From assembly GCF_019049255.1 (NCBI RefSeq), contig NZ_JAGMUJ010000112.1, forward strand, positions 1 through 41,548: 41,548 nucleotides of DNA. Direction: 5' to 3'. A model generated the notes under the pieces. That model had not been told where the DNA came from. It worked only from the letters and a program-made list of their open reading frames with translations, and did not search any database. This document shows, one piece after another, positions 7,671-16,406 of this stretch. A program made the position numbers and the translations under genes. Position 1 is the stretch's first letter; every line of letters starts with the position of its first letter. The stretch comes from Streptomyces sp. AC558_RSS880 (GTDB lineage Bacteria; Actinomycetota; Actinomycetes; Streptomycetales; Streptomycetaceae).

Positions 7671-8532
7671 GGCGCTGTCACGTTGGTTGGCCGGGTGGGA
7701 TGATCTTCTGGTTGGTCATGCCGGGGAGGGATCGTCCGTGGACAGCGCGCCACCGTCGTACAAGGGGCGCCGGTACCCGGTCGAGGTGATCTCCCACTGT
7801 GTGTGGCTGTACTTCCGCTTCCCGCTGTCGTTGCGCGAGGTCGGGGAGCTGATGCTCGAGTGCGGGATCGTCGTCTCCTGCGAGACGGTGCGCCGCTGGT
7901 GTGCCAAGTTCGGGTCGGCCTACGCAGACGCGCCGCGCCGCCGGCGGCCTCGGCCCGGGGACACGTGGCACCTGGACGAGGTCTTCATCAAGATCAACGG
8001 GCGGTTGCAGTATCTGTGGCGGGCGGTCGTCCAGGACGGCAGCGTCCTGGACATCCTGGTGCAGAACCGCCGTGACAAGGCAGCGGCCAGGCGCTTCTTC
8101 CGCAGACTTCTGAAGAGGACCGGTGCGGTGCCGCGGGTGATCGTCACCGACAAGCTCCGCTCCTACGGCGCCGCCTACCGAGAGGTCATGCCCTGCGTCG
8201 AACACCGGCAGTCGAAGTACCTGAACAACCGGGTGGAGAACAGCCATCAGCCCACCAGGCAACGCGAGCGGGCGATGAAAGGCTTTTGCTCGGTGGGTGG
8301 AGCACAGCGGTTCCTCTCCGCGTTCAGCGGCATCTCAACCCGCTTCCGGCCCCGCCGTCATCTGATGACCGCTGCTGCCCACCGAGCCGAGATGACCGTC
8401 CGCTTCGCAATCTGGGAGCAGATCACCGGCGTCGCCGGCCTCGCCACCGCGGCCTGAGCGCAGCTCGGAACCAGGCCCCACCAGGCCGTGACACACCATC
8501 AGAGACCGCCCGCCCAACAACGTGCCAGTGCC
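7671..8532 (+). mobile_element. IS6-family element, complete copy 1
   Basis: The ends read GGCGCTGTCACGTTGGTTGG (7671) and, inverted, GGCACTGGCACGTTGTTGGG (to 8532). The 862-base element holds one intact transposase. The flanking 8 bases (GGCAGACG and ACCCCGAG) do not match, so no target duplication remains. It abuts a Tn3 transposase whose homology begins directly at its right end. Confidence 0.9.
7738..8457 (+). CDS. IS6-family transposase (DDE)
   Basis: A 239-residue transposase of normal IS6 length. The catalytic triad is visible: first Asp in WHLDEVFIKING, second in VIVTDKLRSYGAA, Glu in NNRVENSHQPTRQRER. An N-terminal HTH-like region precedes it (FPLSLREVGELMLECGIVVS). The GTG start at 7738 aligns with the other copies. 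IS6 enzymes move by replicative cointegrate formation. It differs at many residues from the copy at 28946, so the two are not recent duplicates. Confidence 0.9.
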   Translation: MDSAPPSYKGRRYPVEVISHCVWLYFRFPLSLREVGELMLECGIVVSCETVRRWCAKFGSAYADAPRRRRPRPGDTWHLDEVFIKINGRLQYLWRAVVQDGSVLDILVQNRRDKAAARRFFRRLLKRTGAVPRVIVTDKLRSYGAAYREVMPCVEHRQSKYLNNRVENSHQPTRQRERAMKGFCSVGGAQRFLSAFSGISTRFRPRRHLMTAAAHRAEMTVRFAIWEQITGVAGLATAA

Positions 8533-8533
8533 A

Positions 8534-9933
8534 CCCCGAGACCGGCATCCCCTCACTCAAGCCGCACCGTTCCGAGGGGCAGCGTCCCTCGGCGAAGCGC
8601 CTGGAGCAGGAGGTCAAGGTCCGGATGCCGGAGCGCACGCTGATGGGGATCGTGGCCCGGACCGCGTACTGGGTGGAGTGGTGGCGCCGCTTCGGGCCGC
8701 CCTCGGGCAACGACCCGAAGCTCAAGGACCCGTTCGGCCGGTACGTGCTGACCACCTTCGTCAAGGGCACCAACATGGGCCCGTACGAGGTGGCCAAGCA
8801 CATCCCTGGGGTGTCCGGGCACGAGCTGTCGTACGTCGCCAACCGGCACTTCTCCATCACCCTGCTGAACGAGGCCGTCCGCCGACCTGGTCAACGCGCA
8901 CGCCCGCCTCGACATCTCTCAGGCGTGGGGCTACGGCACCGCCGTGGCAGCCGACGGCACCCACATGGACACCTACCTCAACAGCCTGCTCGCCGAGACG
9001 AGCGTGCGGTACGGCAAGGCGGGCGGGATCGCCTACCACCACATCTCCGACACCTACATCGCGCTGTTCACGCACTTCATCCCGTGCGGGGTGTGGGAGG
9101 CCGTCTACATCATCGAGGGCCTCCTCAAGAACACCTCCGAGGTCAAGCCGACCACCGTGCACGCCGACACCCAGGGCGAGAGCGTGCCCGTCTTCGCCCT
9201 GGCACACCTGCTGGGCTTCGACCTGATGCCCAGGATCAGGAACTGGAAGGGCCTGACCTTCTACCGCCCCTCCAAGCAGAGCGAATACGTCCACATCGAC
9301 TCTCTGTTCGGCGAGCCAGGCAAGAACGTCATCGACTGGGATCTCATCGAGTCCCAGTTCCGGCACCTGATGAAGGTCGCCGTGTCCGTACGCGAGGGCG
9401 CCATCTCCTCCTCAACCCTGCTGAAGCGACTGCGGTCGGGCTCGCACAAGAACTCCACCTACACCGCGTTCCGCGAGGTCGGACGCGTGATCCGCACAGT
9501 GCAGCTGCTGCGCTACCTCTCGGACGCGCCACTGCGCCGACGGGTGACCGCGGCGACGAACAAGGTTGAGTCGTTCAACCGGTTCTCCCAGTGGGTCGGC
9601 TTCGGCAACCAGGGAGTCCTCGCCGACGATGACCCCATCGAGCAGGAGAAGGCGTTGAAGTTCAACGCCCTGCTCACGAACGCCGTCATCTTCCACAACG
9701 CCCTGGACATCGCGGAGATCATCCGTCAGCTCCTGGAGGAGGGATGGGAAATCGACCCGGAGGACCTGGCCCACCTCTCGCCGTACCTGACCGGACACAT
9801 CAAACGGTTCGGCGAGTACTCCACCCACGAACTCGGCATCCAGCCCGAGGCATACGACCCGAAACTCGACGTCGACTTCACCCAGCTCCGCGACCAGGGT
9901 CTGACCGCCGCCGGACTTGGCCAGGCAGCCTGA
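8534..9933 (+). pseudogene. Tn3-family transposase, 5'-truncated and frameshifted
   Basis: Homology begins at the IS6 end with ETGIPSLKPHRSEGQRPSAK, continues through RMPERTLMGIVARTAYWVEW and KGTNMGPYEVAKHI, then loses frame near 8879 where one extra C occurs. It resumes as DLVNAHARLDISQAWG and carries all three catalytic residues: Asp in AVAADGTHMD, Asp in VHADTQGESV, Glu in NKVESFNRFSQW. It ends with DVDFTQLRDQGLTAAGLGQAA at 9933. More than half of the roughly 1000-residue Tn3 protein is missing. No Tn3 terminal repeats or resolvase were recognised next to it. Confidence 0.85.
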
Positions 9934-10145
9934 ACCATCAGGGTGCCCGCCCTTGGTGGCGTCTTTCAGCGGCGCAGGACGCTCACGACGCGTTCCCTAC
10001 CCAGGATCGGGGCGCCTGCGCCCGCTGTACGACCCGAACGCCCCGATCTCGGAGGACGAGGAAGGCGAAGGCGGCGCACTTTGAGCCGGGCCGTCCGGCA
10101 AGTGTCGGCGAGGGCGGCCGGGTGAGGTTCGCTTCGTGTACGAGG
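9934..10145. other. Between Tn3 remnant and TetX-like gene
   Basis: No gene with a start. One frame (about 10010-10083) reads GRLRPLYDPNAPISEDEEGE and stops; it looks like a genuine acidic C-terminal tail of an unidentified protein, but no family was recognised. Confidence 0.35.
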
Positions 10146-11600
10146 TCAGCGCGTATCCGTGGGAGGCCGTACGGCCGTGAACGGGAGCGACAGGATCATG
10201 GACTTGGCCATGCCGGACATGGTGCCGCCGGCCAGTTCGGCGGTGCACTTGATCTTCATCCTGACCGGCGAGGTGACTACCGCGGTGAAGCGCACGGTGG
10301 TTCCCTCGATGCGCCCGTCGGTGATCGGCCTGCCGCCGTACGTGCCGACCAGAGTCGTGCCGGCGGTGGCCAGGACCAGTTCAGCGGTCTCCTCGCCACC
10401 GCCGGTCTTGAAGGTGAGGTTCCAGGTTCCATCAACCTCCCTTTGTTCCTTGAGCTTCTGCTGCAGGGCGCGGGCCTCGTCCTCGCCGTCGGGCTGCTCG
10501 TTCACCTCCAGGAGGAAGTCGGCGCCGCCGACGAGGGCCTCGGCCAGGTCGGTGGATCGCGGCACCATGGTCTTCTCGTAGGCGCGGACGGCCTCGTCGA
10601 CGGTGGGGTGGGTGGCCAGGGCGAGAGCAAGGTCGTGGGCGTCGAGCATGGCCAGGTTGACGCCGACGCCGATCGGCGGCATGAGGTGTGCGGCGTCGCC
10701 GAGCAGGGTCACGGTGGGCACGTGGTCCCAGGTGTGCGGTGCCGGGAGGACGAACAGCGGCCGGTCGGCGTAGGGGCCGTCGTTGTTGCTGATCATTTGC
10801 TGCATGCTGGGTGCCCATCCGGTGAACTCATCCAGCAGGTGTGCGCGGATGCCGGCGGTGTCCTCGGCGGTCAGACCGGCTGCAGTGATCCAGTCGGCCG
10901 GCGCGCGCCGGATGATGTAGACCCGGATGTGCCCACCGCTGTTGCGCTGGGCGAACAGCGCGCGGTCGCCGTCGGTAGCGGTCGCGCTGCCGTTGCCGAC
11001 CAGCGCTGAAAGATCGGCGTGGCGGTTTTCGACGTCGTCGAACCACGCTTCTGTGAAGGTGACCCCGGAGTAGTACGGGACAGCTGCCGAGACGGCCGGG
11101 CGGACCCGGGAGAACGCGCCGTCCGCTCCGATGACCAGATCGGTCTCGACACTCGTTCCGTCGGTGAAGTGCAGAATGCGCGGCCCCTCGGCGGGGCCGG
11201 CGACCGAGGCGAGGGTGCGGCCCCATTGCACCGTGCCCAGTGCGAGGGAGCTGAGGAGCAGGTCGCGCAGTTGGCCGCGGTCGATCTCCGGCTTGTAGAA
11301 GTCGTCCTCGTCCGGGATCTGATCGAGCAGGACGTTGCCGGCGGTGTCCCAGCGGCGCATCTGCTGTCCTTCCGGGCGCGCCAGCTTCCAGAACTGCTGG
11401 ATCAGGCCCGCCTCGCGCAGTGCGAGCTGACCGTCGTCGGCGTGCAGGTCGAGACTGCCGCCCTGGTTGCGGGCGTCGGCGTCCAGGTCGCGGTCGTAGA
11501 CCGTGACGTCGATGCCGTGCTTTTGCAAGATGCGGGCGCATGTCAGGCCGCCAGGGCCGGCCCCGATGATCGAGATGCGGGGGGTGGGTGTGGTGTTCAC
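10146..11600 (-). CDS. TetX-like FAD-dependent monooxygenase with extra C-terminal beta domain
   Basis: The first ~385 residues form a class A flavoprotein monooxygenase related to TetX: GAGPGG at 13-18, GGSLDLHADDGQLALREAGL (TetX-type), EIDRGQLRDLLL, DLVIGADGAFSRVR, and the FAD site LLGDAAHLMPPIGVGVN. TetX proteins are about 390 residues, so the ~95-residue tail (GTWNLTFKTGGG, TLVGTYGGRPITDG, GMAKSMILSLPFTAVR) is an added domain with alternating strands, perhaps a small beta-barrel. Start is GTG at 11598-11600 behind a GGAG. It lies 67 bases downstream of a DHA2 efflux gene on the same strand, so co-transcription is likely, with the divergent TetR as probable controller. Oxidation of tetracycline or another aromatic drug is plausible but unproven. 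Confidence 0.85.
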   Translation of the reverse strand: MNTTPTPRISIIGAGPGGLTCARILQKHGIDVTVYDRDLDADARNQGGSLDLHADDGQLALREAGLIQQFWKLARPEGQQMRRWDTAGNVLLDQIPDEDDFYKPEIDRGQLRDLLLSSLALGTVQWGRTLASVAGPAEGPRILHFTDGTSVETDLVIGADGAFSRVRPAVSAAVPYYSGVTFTEAWFDDVENRHADLSALVGNGSATATDGDRALFAQRNSGGHIRVYIIRRAPADWITAAGLTAEDTAGIRAHLLDEFTGWAPSMQQMISNNDGPYADRPLFVLPAPHTWDHVPTVTLLGDAAHLMPPIGVGVNLAMLDAHDLALALATHPTVDEAVRAYEKTMVPRSTDLAEALVGGADFLLEVNEQPDGEDEARALQQKLKEQREVDGTWNLTFKTGGGEETAELVLATAGTTLVGTYGGRPITDGRIEGTTVRFTAVVTSPVRMKIKCTAELAGGTMSGMAKSMILSLPFTAVRPPTDTR

Positions 11601-11667
11601 GGTGGTGCTCCGTTCGTGAGGGGCACGGCGGTTGCTATGCCGGTGCGCTGTCTGGCAGGTGCAGAGG

Positions 11668-13203
11668 TCAGCTGGCGGTTGTGGCGGAGGTGAGCGTGCT
11701 CGCGGGGGCGGGCGGCGGGCCGGCCTTCTTCAGCGGGACCTCGATGACGAAGAGCGCGGCGAGGAAGGCAACGGCGGACAGGATCGCGGCGGTGAGGAAG
11801 ATATGGCTGGTGCCGGTGCTGGCGGCGGTGAGATAGGCGTCCTTTGCCGCGGCGGGCAGGTTCAGCAGGGCGCCGGGGCCGGATGCGGCGCCGGCGGGCA
11901 GCGTGGACTGGATAGCGCGAGTGAACAGCGAGCCGAAGACGGCGACGCCGAGGGATCCGCCCAGGGTGCGAAAGAGGTTGACCGAGCTCATGGCGGCCCC
12001 CATGTCACGCATGGAGACGCTGTTCTGCGCGATGGTGCCGGACATCTGCATGGTGAAGCCGAGCCCGATGCCGACGAGCACCATGTACACGCCGGTCAGC
12101 AGGCGTGAGGTGCCGGTGTCCATGGTGGCCAGCAGGCTCAGGCCGGCCGTGAGGAACACGGTGCCGAGCACGGGGAAGATCTTGTACCGGCCGGTGGCGG
12201 ACATGGCCTTGCCCGCGATGGTCGAGACGATCACGACGGGGACCATCATGGGCAGCATCAGCAGGCCGGAGTTGGTGGTCGAGGCGCCCTGCACGGTCTG
12301 CTGGAACAGCGGTAGGTACAGCCCGGCGCCGAACATGACCACGCTGGCGATCAGGACCATGGTCATCGCGAGCGGGTAGTTGCGGTGGCCGGTGAACACG
12401 CTCAGCGGCAGCAACGGCTCGTCGGCCCGCTTCTCCACCCAGATGAACAGGGCGAGCCCGAGCACGGCAACGGCGGCGAGCGCGAGGATCTGCCAGGAAC
12501 CCCAGGCGTAGGTAGCGCCCGCCCAGGTGGCGGCCAGCACGATCGCGCTGATCGAGACGGTGAGCAGGACGATGCCCGCCCAATCGATCTTCGCCTTGAT
12601 GCGCTTGGCGGGCACGTGCAGCGTCCGCCACAGCCACACCAGGGCGACCAGGCCCAGCGGCAAGTTGATGCAGAAGGCCCAGCGCCAGTCGAAGTGACCG
12701 GTGATGAACCCGCCGAGCAGCGGGCCGCCGATGGTGCCGATCGCCATGACGGAGGCGCTCATGCCTTGGTACTTGCCGCGTTCACGCGGCGGTACGAGGG
12801 CGCCGATCAGGGCGAAGGCGCCCGCGCCGATACCGCCGGCGCCGATGCCCTGCACAACGCGGAAGGCGATCAGCTCGGTCATCGACTGGGCGGCCCCGCA
12901 CAGGGCAGAGCCGGCTATGAACACCGCGATCGAAGCCAGATACATGGGCTTGCGGCCGACCAGGTCGCCGAACTTGCCCCAGATCGGTGTGGTCACGGCG
13001 GTGACCAGCGTGTAGGCGGTGACGACCCAGGAGATGTGCTCCAGGCCGCCGAGCTCGCCGACGATCGTGGGCATCGCGGTGCTGACGACCATGTTGTCGA
13101 GCAGGGCGAGCAGCATCGCGAGCATGACGCCGAGCAGCACCCAGCGCACGTTCTTCGGCGCGGCCGCAGGGCCGGCGGGAGGGAGAGATACAGACGCAGA
13201 CAT
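11668..13203 (-). CDS. DHA2-family MFS drug exporter (14 TM)
   Basis: A 511-residue membrane protein with the length and 14-helix pattern of the EmrB/QacA (DHA2) group. Motif A is in the loop GKFGDLVGRKPMY, RVVQGIGAGGIGAGAF follows, and motif C is in IGTIGGPLLGGFITGHFDWR. It exports small molecules using the proton gradient; drugs, dyes or a self-made antibiotic are possible. ATG at 13201-13203 has AAAGGAG upstream. It is first in a two-gene unit with the TetX-like enzyme and diverges from a TetR regulator. Regulator, pump and modifying enzyme together look like a drug-resistance module. Confidence 0.9.
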   Translation of the reverse strand: MSASVSLPPAGPAAAPKNVRWVLLGVMLAMLLALLDNMVVSTAMPTIVGELGGLEHISWVVTAYTLVTAVTTPIWGKFGDLVGRKPMYLASIAVFIAGSALCGAAQSMTELIAFRVVQGIGAGGIGAGAFALIGALVPPRERGKYQGMSASVMAIGTIGGPLLGGFITGHFDWRWAFCINLPLGLVALVWLWRTLHVPAKRIKAKIDWAGIVLLTVSISAIVLAATWAGATYAWGSWQILALAAVAVLGLALFIWVEKRADEPLLPLSVFTGHRNYPLAMTMVLIASVVMFGAGLYLPLFQQTVQGASTTNSGLLMLPMMVPVVIVSTIAGKAMSATGRYKIFPVLGTVFLTAGLSLLATMDTGTSRLLTGVYMVLVGIGLGFTMQMSGTIAQNSVSMRDMGAAMSSVNLFRTLGGSLGVAVFGSLFTRAIQSTLPAGAASGPGALLNLPAAAKDAYLTAASTGTSHIFLTAAILSAVAFLAALFVIEVPLKKAGPPPAPASTLTSATTAS

Positions 13204-13300
13204 GACTGATCACTCCTTTCGGACAGGGAAGGTGAAAAGGGGATGTAGTCAGACGCAGCGCCCTGCAACCACTTCTCCAGAAGAGCACACCAACCCAATT

Positions 13301-13317
13301 AGTGCAACGGATGCACT
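13301..13317. promoter_or_regulatory. Probable TetR operator between pump and regulator
   Basis: AGTGCA-ACGGA-TGCACT is a perfect 6-base inverted repeat with a 5-base gap, 37 bases before the TetR ATG in the 150-base divergent gap. Placement fits a site controlling both directions. Short, so moderate confidence. Confidence 0.55.
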
Positions 13318-13353
13318 TTTGAAGTTGGGCAACCGAAGGGTAGGCTCTGGGAT

Positions 13354-13965
13354 ATGACCGACACCGAGACCGGCGCCGCACCTGCGCCGATGGGGCGCCG
13401 TGAGCGCAAGAAGGCCGCCACCCGCCAGGCCATCGCCGACACCGCGCTGCGCCTGTTCCTGGAGCGGGGGTACGACGATGTGGGCATCCGCGAGATCGCG
13501 GACGCCGCCGACGTGTCCACTACGACGCTGTTCAAGCACTTCCCGGTCAAGGAAGCCCTCGTCTTCGACGAGGACGCCGACCAGGAGTCCCGCCTGCTCG
13601 CTGCCGTACGCGAACGCCCCGAAGGCCAGTCCATCCCCGCGGCCCTGCGCGAGCACGCGCTGCGCTACCGGATGGCGGCCGCAGACAGCGACGCCCGCTT
13701 CACCGCGTTCTTCGACCTGGTCAGCAGCACCCCAGCCTTGCGCGACTACGTCCAGGCCATGTGGCTGCGTCATACCGACGCCCTGGCCCAGGCCATCGCC
13801 GAGGAGAGCGGCCTGCCCGAGAACGACCCCGCCTGCACCGCCCTGGCCCACTTCGCCCTCGAAGCGCCGCGCGCTGCGCGCAGTCACGGCGACGACGCCC
13901 GCCAGGCCATCACCGTCGCCTTCGACCTCCTCGACAACGGCTGGCGCGCCCTTACTTCCCCGTAA
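13354..13965 (+). CDS. TetR-family regulator
   Basis: A 203-residue TetR protein. The N-terminal DNA-binding domain spans residues ~16-65 (RERKKAATRQAIADTALRLF, then IREIADAADVSTTTLFKHFP), followed by an all-helical ligand domain with ARFTAFFDLVSSTPALRDYV. It diverges from the DHA2 pump and TetX-like gene and likely represses them until a substrate of the pump or enzyme binds. The C-terminus ends 17 bases before an IS3 end (13983), but the length is normal, so it is probably intact. Confidence 0.9.
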   Translation: MTDTETGAAPAPMGRRERKKAATRQAIADTALRLFLERGYDDVGIREIADAADVSTTTLFKHFPVKEALVFDEDADQESRLLAAVRERPEGQSIPAALREHALRYRMAAADSDARFTAFFDLVSSTPALRDYVQAMWLRHTDALAQAIAEESGLPENDPACTALAHFALEAPRAARSHGDDARQAITVAFDLLDNGWRALTSP

Positions 13966-13982
13966 CTGAGCCTCGGGCGCTG

Positions 13983-14510
13983 TGAACCGTTCCGGGTTCG
14001 GTAGAGATCTCAGACATTGGGTGTGACCTGGGGTTTCGTGGTTGCGAGGTAGTGGTTGTTCTCGTATTCGACCGGTGGGACGTGGCCTATCTCACCGTGG
14101 AGTCGCCGGTGGTCGTACCAGTCGACGTACTCGGCGGTGGCGAGCTCGACGTCGGACAGCGTCTTCCATGGCCGCCTGGGCTTGATCAGTTCGGTCTTGA
14201 ACAGGCCGATCGTGCTCTCCATCAGGGCGTTGTCGTAGGCGTCGCCGACCGATCCGATGGAGGCGGCGATGCCGGCGGTCTCCAGGTGGTCGGCGAGCCG
14301 GAAACTCGTGTATTGCGACCCGGCATCCGAGTGGTGTATCAACTCGCCCGGCTGAACGGGGTGTTGGTCGCGGTCGCGTTGCCACAGCGCCATCTCCAGG
14401 GCGTCCAGCACGAAGACCGTTTCCTTCACGGTGGCGGCCGACCAGCCGACGATCCGGCGGGAGAAGGTGTCCACGAAGAAGGCGACGTAGACGACTGAGG
14501 CTGCTCCCGA
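13983..14510 (-). mobile_element. IS3-family remnant (3' half)
   Basis: The outer end at 13983 reads TGAACCGTTCCGGGTTCGGT. The transposase 3' part (14010-14510) follows on the minus strand. The 5' half has been replaced by another IS3-family element that starts at 14511. Confidence 0.8.
14010..14510 (-). pseudogene. IS3 orfB transposase, C-terminal part
   Basis: The segment begins SGAASVVYVAFFVDTFSRRI and continues with WSAATVKETVFVLDALEMAL, the second catalytic Asp in LIHHSDAGSQYTSFR, the Glu region in AYDNALMESTIGLFKTELI, and the typical WYDHRRLHGEIGHVPPVEYE end. The orfA, HTH and first catalytic Asp are missing because the neighbouring element sits across them. Upstream reading is open only by chance through that element's terminal repeat. 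Inactive. Confidence 0.85.
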
Positions 14511-14527
14511 GGAGTGGACACCGGGTT

Positions 14528-15427
14528 TCATGCGACGAGTGACAGCGTACGTGTGGTGATCAGTTGTTGTTCGAACTCGGCTGGTGTCCGGTAGCCGAGC
14601 GCGGGGTGGCGACGGCGCCGGTTGTAGTAGGAAAGCCAGCGGAACAGCTCGAGCCGGGTCTGTGCCTTCGAGGTCCAGTGCCTCCCGTGGAGCAACTCGC
14701 GCTTGAGGCCCTGGAAGAACGATTCGGCCAGGGCGTTGTCGTAGCTCGAGCCGACCCGGCCCATGCTGCGGAGGATGCCGTGTCGGCGGCAGACGTCGGC
14801 GAAGGCGGCCGCACCGTACTGGGCGCCCCTGCCGGTGTGGAAGACGACGCCGTTCACCCGGCTGCCGCGGGCTGCCACGGCCGTCTCGATCGCGTCGGTG
14901 ACCAGCGAGGTGCGCGTGTGGTCGGCGATCGACCAGCCCACCACCCTCCTCGAGCAGATGTCGATCACCGTGGCGAGGTAGAGCCACGTCGTGCCGACGG
15001 CTATGTAGGTGATGTCGCCGCACCACCTGGTGTTCAGGGTGTCGGCGGTGAAGTCGCGCATGACCAGGTCCGGCGCGGGCAGCGCGGTCCTGTCCGCGAC
15101 TGTCGTCCGTTTCTTCTTCCGCAGGTGCCGGCCGACGATGTGGTTGATCCGCATCAGCCGGGTGACGCGCTTGCGGTTGATCCTCCGTCCCCTCGCCCGC
15201 AGCTCGGCATGGACGCGCGGGGCGCCGTAGGCGCCATGGTGCTCGAGGTGGATAGAGCGGATCTCGTCCACGGTCTGCTTCTCCTCGGCCTGGCGCTCGG
15301 CGCGGGCGGGCTCGGTGGCCAGGTGGCGGTAGTAGCCGGCGCGGGACGCCCCGAGCACCCGGCAGATCCGCTTGACGCCGAAGTCGGCGCGGTTGTCGGA
15401 GATGAAGACCCAGCGGTGGGGTGTCAC
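14528..15427 (-). CDS. IS3 orfB transposase
   Basis: A 299-residue DDE integrase-fold enzyme. The HTH_21 segment (FISDNRADFGVKRICRVLGA), GAYGAPRVHAELRARG, and the rve catalytic core are present: Asp in TRWCGDITYIAVGTTWLYLA, the second motif reads VVFHTGRGAQY, and Glu is in SSYDNALAESFFQGLK. In IS3 enzymes the second motif is FHTDRGAQY; here the catalytic Asp appears changed to Gly, and the copy at 40815 has FHTDRGAQY. This enzyme may therefore be inactive although the frame is open. GTG 15427 overlaps the orfA stop by four bases, as expected for frameshift fusion. Confidence 0.85.
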   Translation of the reverse strand: MTPHRWVFISDNRADFGVKRICRVLGASRAGYYRHLATEPARAERQAEEKQTVDEIRSIHLEHHGAYGAPRVHAELRARGRRINRKRVTRLMRINHIVGRHLRKKKRTTVADRTALPAPDLVMRDFTADTLNTRWCGDITYIAVGTTWLYLATVIDICSRRVVGWSIADHTRTSLVTDAIETAVAARGSRVNGVVFHTGRGAQYGAAAFADVCRRHGILRSMGRVGSSYDNALAESFFQGLKRELLHGRHWTSKAQTRLELFRWLSYYNRRRRHPALGYRTPAEFEQQLITTRTLSLVA

Positions 15428-15738
15428 TTCACCTCCCGGGCGAAATAGGCGGCTGCTCGGCGCAGGATCTCGCGCTCCAGGTGCCACTCCTGCTCGGCCT
15501 TGAGCAGCCGGGCATTCTCCGCCCGCAGCCGGGCCAGCTCCTCCGCCTCGCTCCCGCCCGCGGCACGGCATCCGGGCACGGCCTCGGCCTCGGCCTTACG
15601 GACCCACGTCCGCAGCGACTCCGCGGTGATACCGAGATCCGCGGCCACCGCCGCGTACGTCCGCTTCCCGGCCGCGGCACGGTAGAGCGCTACCGCGTCC
15701 TTCCGGAACTCCTCCGGATACGGAGACTTGCGTCCCAC
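15424..15738 (-). CDS. IS3 orfA (HTH subunit)
   Basis: A 104-residue protein with a transposase HTH: SPYPEEFRKDAVALYRAA, then YAAVAADLGITAESLRTWVR, and a leucine-zipper-like helix ARLRAENARLLKAEQEWHLE ending EILRRAAAYFAREVK. The GTG at 15738 is preceded by GGGAGG; an upstream ATG in frame lies close to the IS end. It works with orfB as a frameshift fusion that binds and cuts IS ends. Confidence 0.85.
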   Translation of the reverse strand: MGRKSPYPEEFRKDAVALYRAAAGKRTYAAVAADLGITAESLRTWVRKAEAEAVPGCRAAGGSEAEELARLRAENARLLKAEQEWHLEREILRRAAAYFAREVK

Positions 15739-15824
15739 CTGGACATCCCTCCCTGGACCATCAAGATCCATTGTCAGGGTGTCCACTCCAAGGGATCAGC
15801 CTCAGTCGAGGACCTGGTAGAGGG

Positions 15825-16341
15825 TCAGGCCTGTGTGTGGGCTTTTGGGTCGAGCCGCCGGAGGGTGAGGAAGGCCTGGGCGGCGGTGACGAGGGTGACG
15901 TGGTGGTGCCAGCCGCGCCAGGTGCGGCCCTCGAAGTGGTCCAGTCCCAGGCCGTGCTTGAGTTCGCGGTAGTCGTGCTCGATGCGCCAGCGCATCTTCG
16001 CCCACCGCACCAGGTCGGCGACCGGTGTGGTGACGGGCAGGTTCGATATCCAGTAGCCGGTCGGAGCGTCCTGCAGGTCCGGCCACTCCACCAGGAGCGT
16101 CCGGGCGGGCAGGACACCGTCCCACCGGTTGCGGCCGCCGCCCGCCTCCTGGGCCGCGGCCAGGGACTGTTTGCCTGTGGGTCGGACCTCCAGCACCGCG
16201 AAGCGTGAGGTCATCGCGCCCTTGCTGCCCTGTCGCCAGGTCACCTCGGTGAACTGGCGGGCACCGGCCTGTGCGGCGAGGACGGCGACGGCTCGCGGTG
16301 GGGTGCGATGGCGGGACAGTGTAGGCGGACCGAGCCCGCCA
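15825..16341 (-). pseudogene. IS701-family transposase, C-terminal part
   Basis: The minus strand encodes QFTEVTWRQGSKGAMTSRFA, then LLVEWPDLQDAPTGYWISNL, RWRIEHDYRELKHGLGLDHF (the catalytic Glu region), EGRTWRGWHHHVTLVTAAQA and a stop at 15825. These are hallmark IS701 C-terminal motifs. The N-terminal half is absent. Its 5' boundary lies at the TAA where an IS5 element has inserted, and beyond that element is a different transposase, so the truncation predates the IS5 insertion. Confidence 0.8.
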
Positions 16342-16406
16342 TAACTGGCTCTAACAAAAGCGGTTTGATCATGTGACTGTCCGCTTGATCGTTCGTTGAT
16401 GGGGGC

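Larger units (their letters stand above)
14511..15789 (-). mobile_element. IS3-family element, apparently complete
   Basis: Both ends carry GGAGTGGACACC in inverted orientation (from 14511 and from 15789). The 1279-base element contains overlapping orfA and orfB, both open. It interrupts the older IS3 remnant. No clear 3-base target duplication was seen. A second, partial copy of a close relative is at 40798. Confidence 0.85.

Noticed and set aside
12385..13209. Long plus-strand frame opposite the efflux gene.
   Set aside because: Repetitive polar composition and position antisense to a clear DHA2 pump mark it as a shadow.
10146..13965. Calling the module a tetracycline-resistance operon.
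   Set aside because: TetR, DHA2 and class A monooxygenase families have broad substrates; sequence alone does not specify tetracycline.
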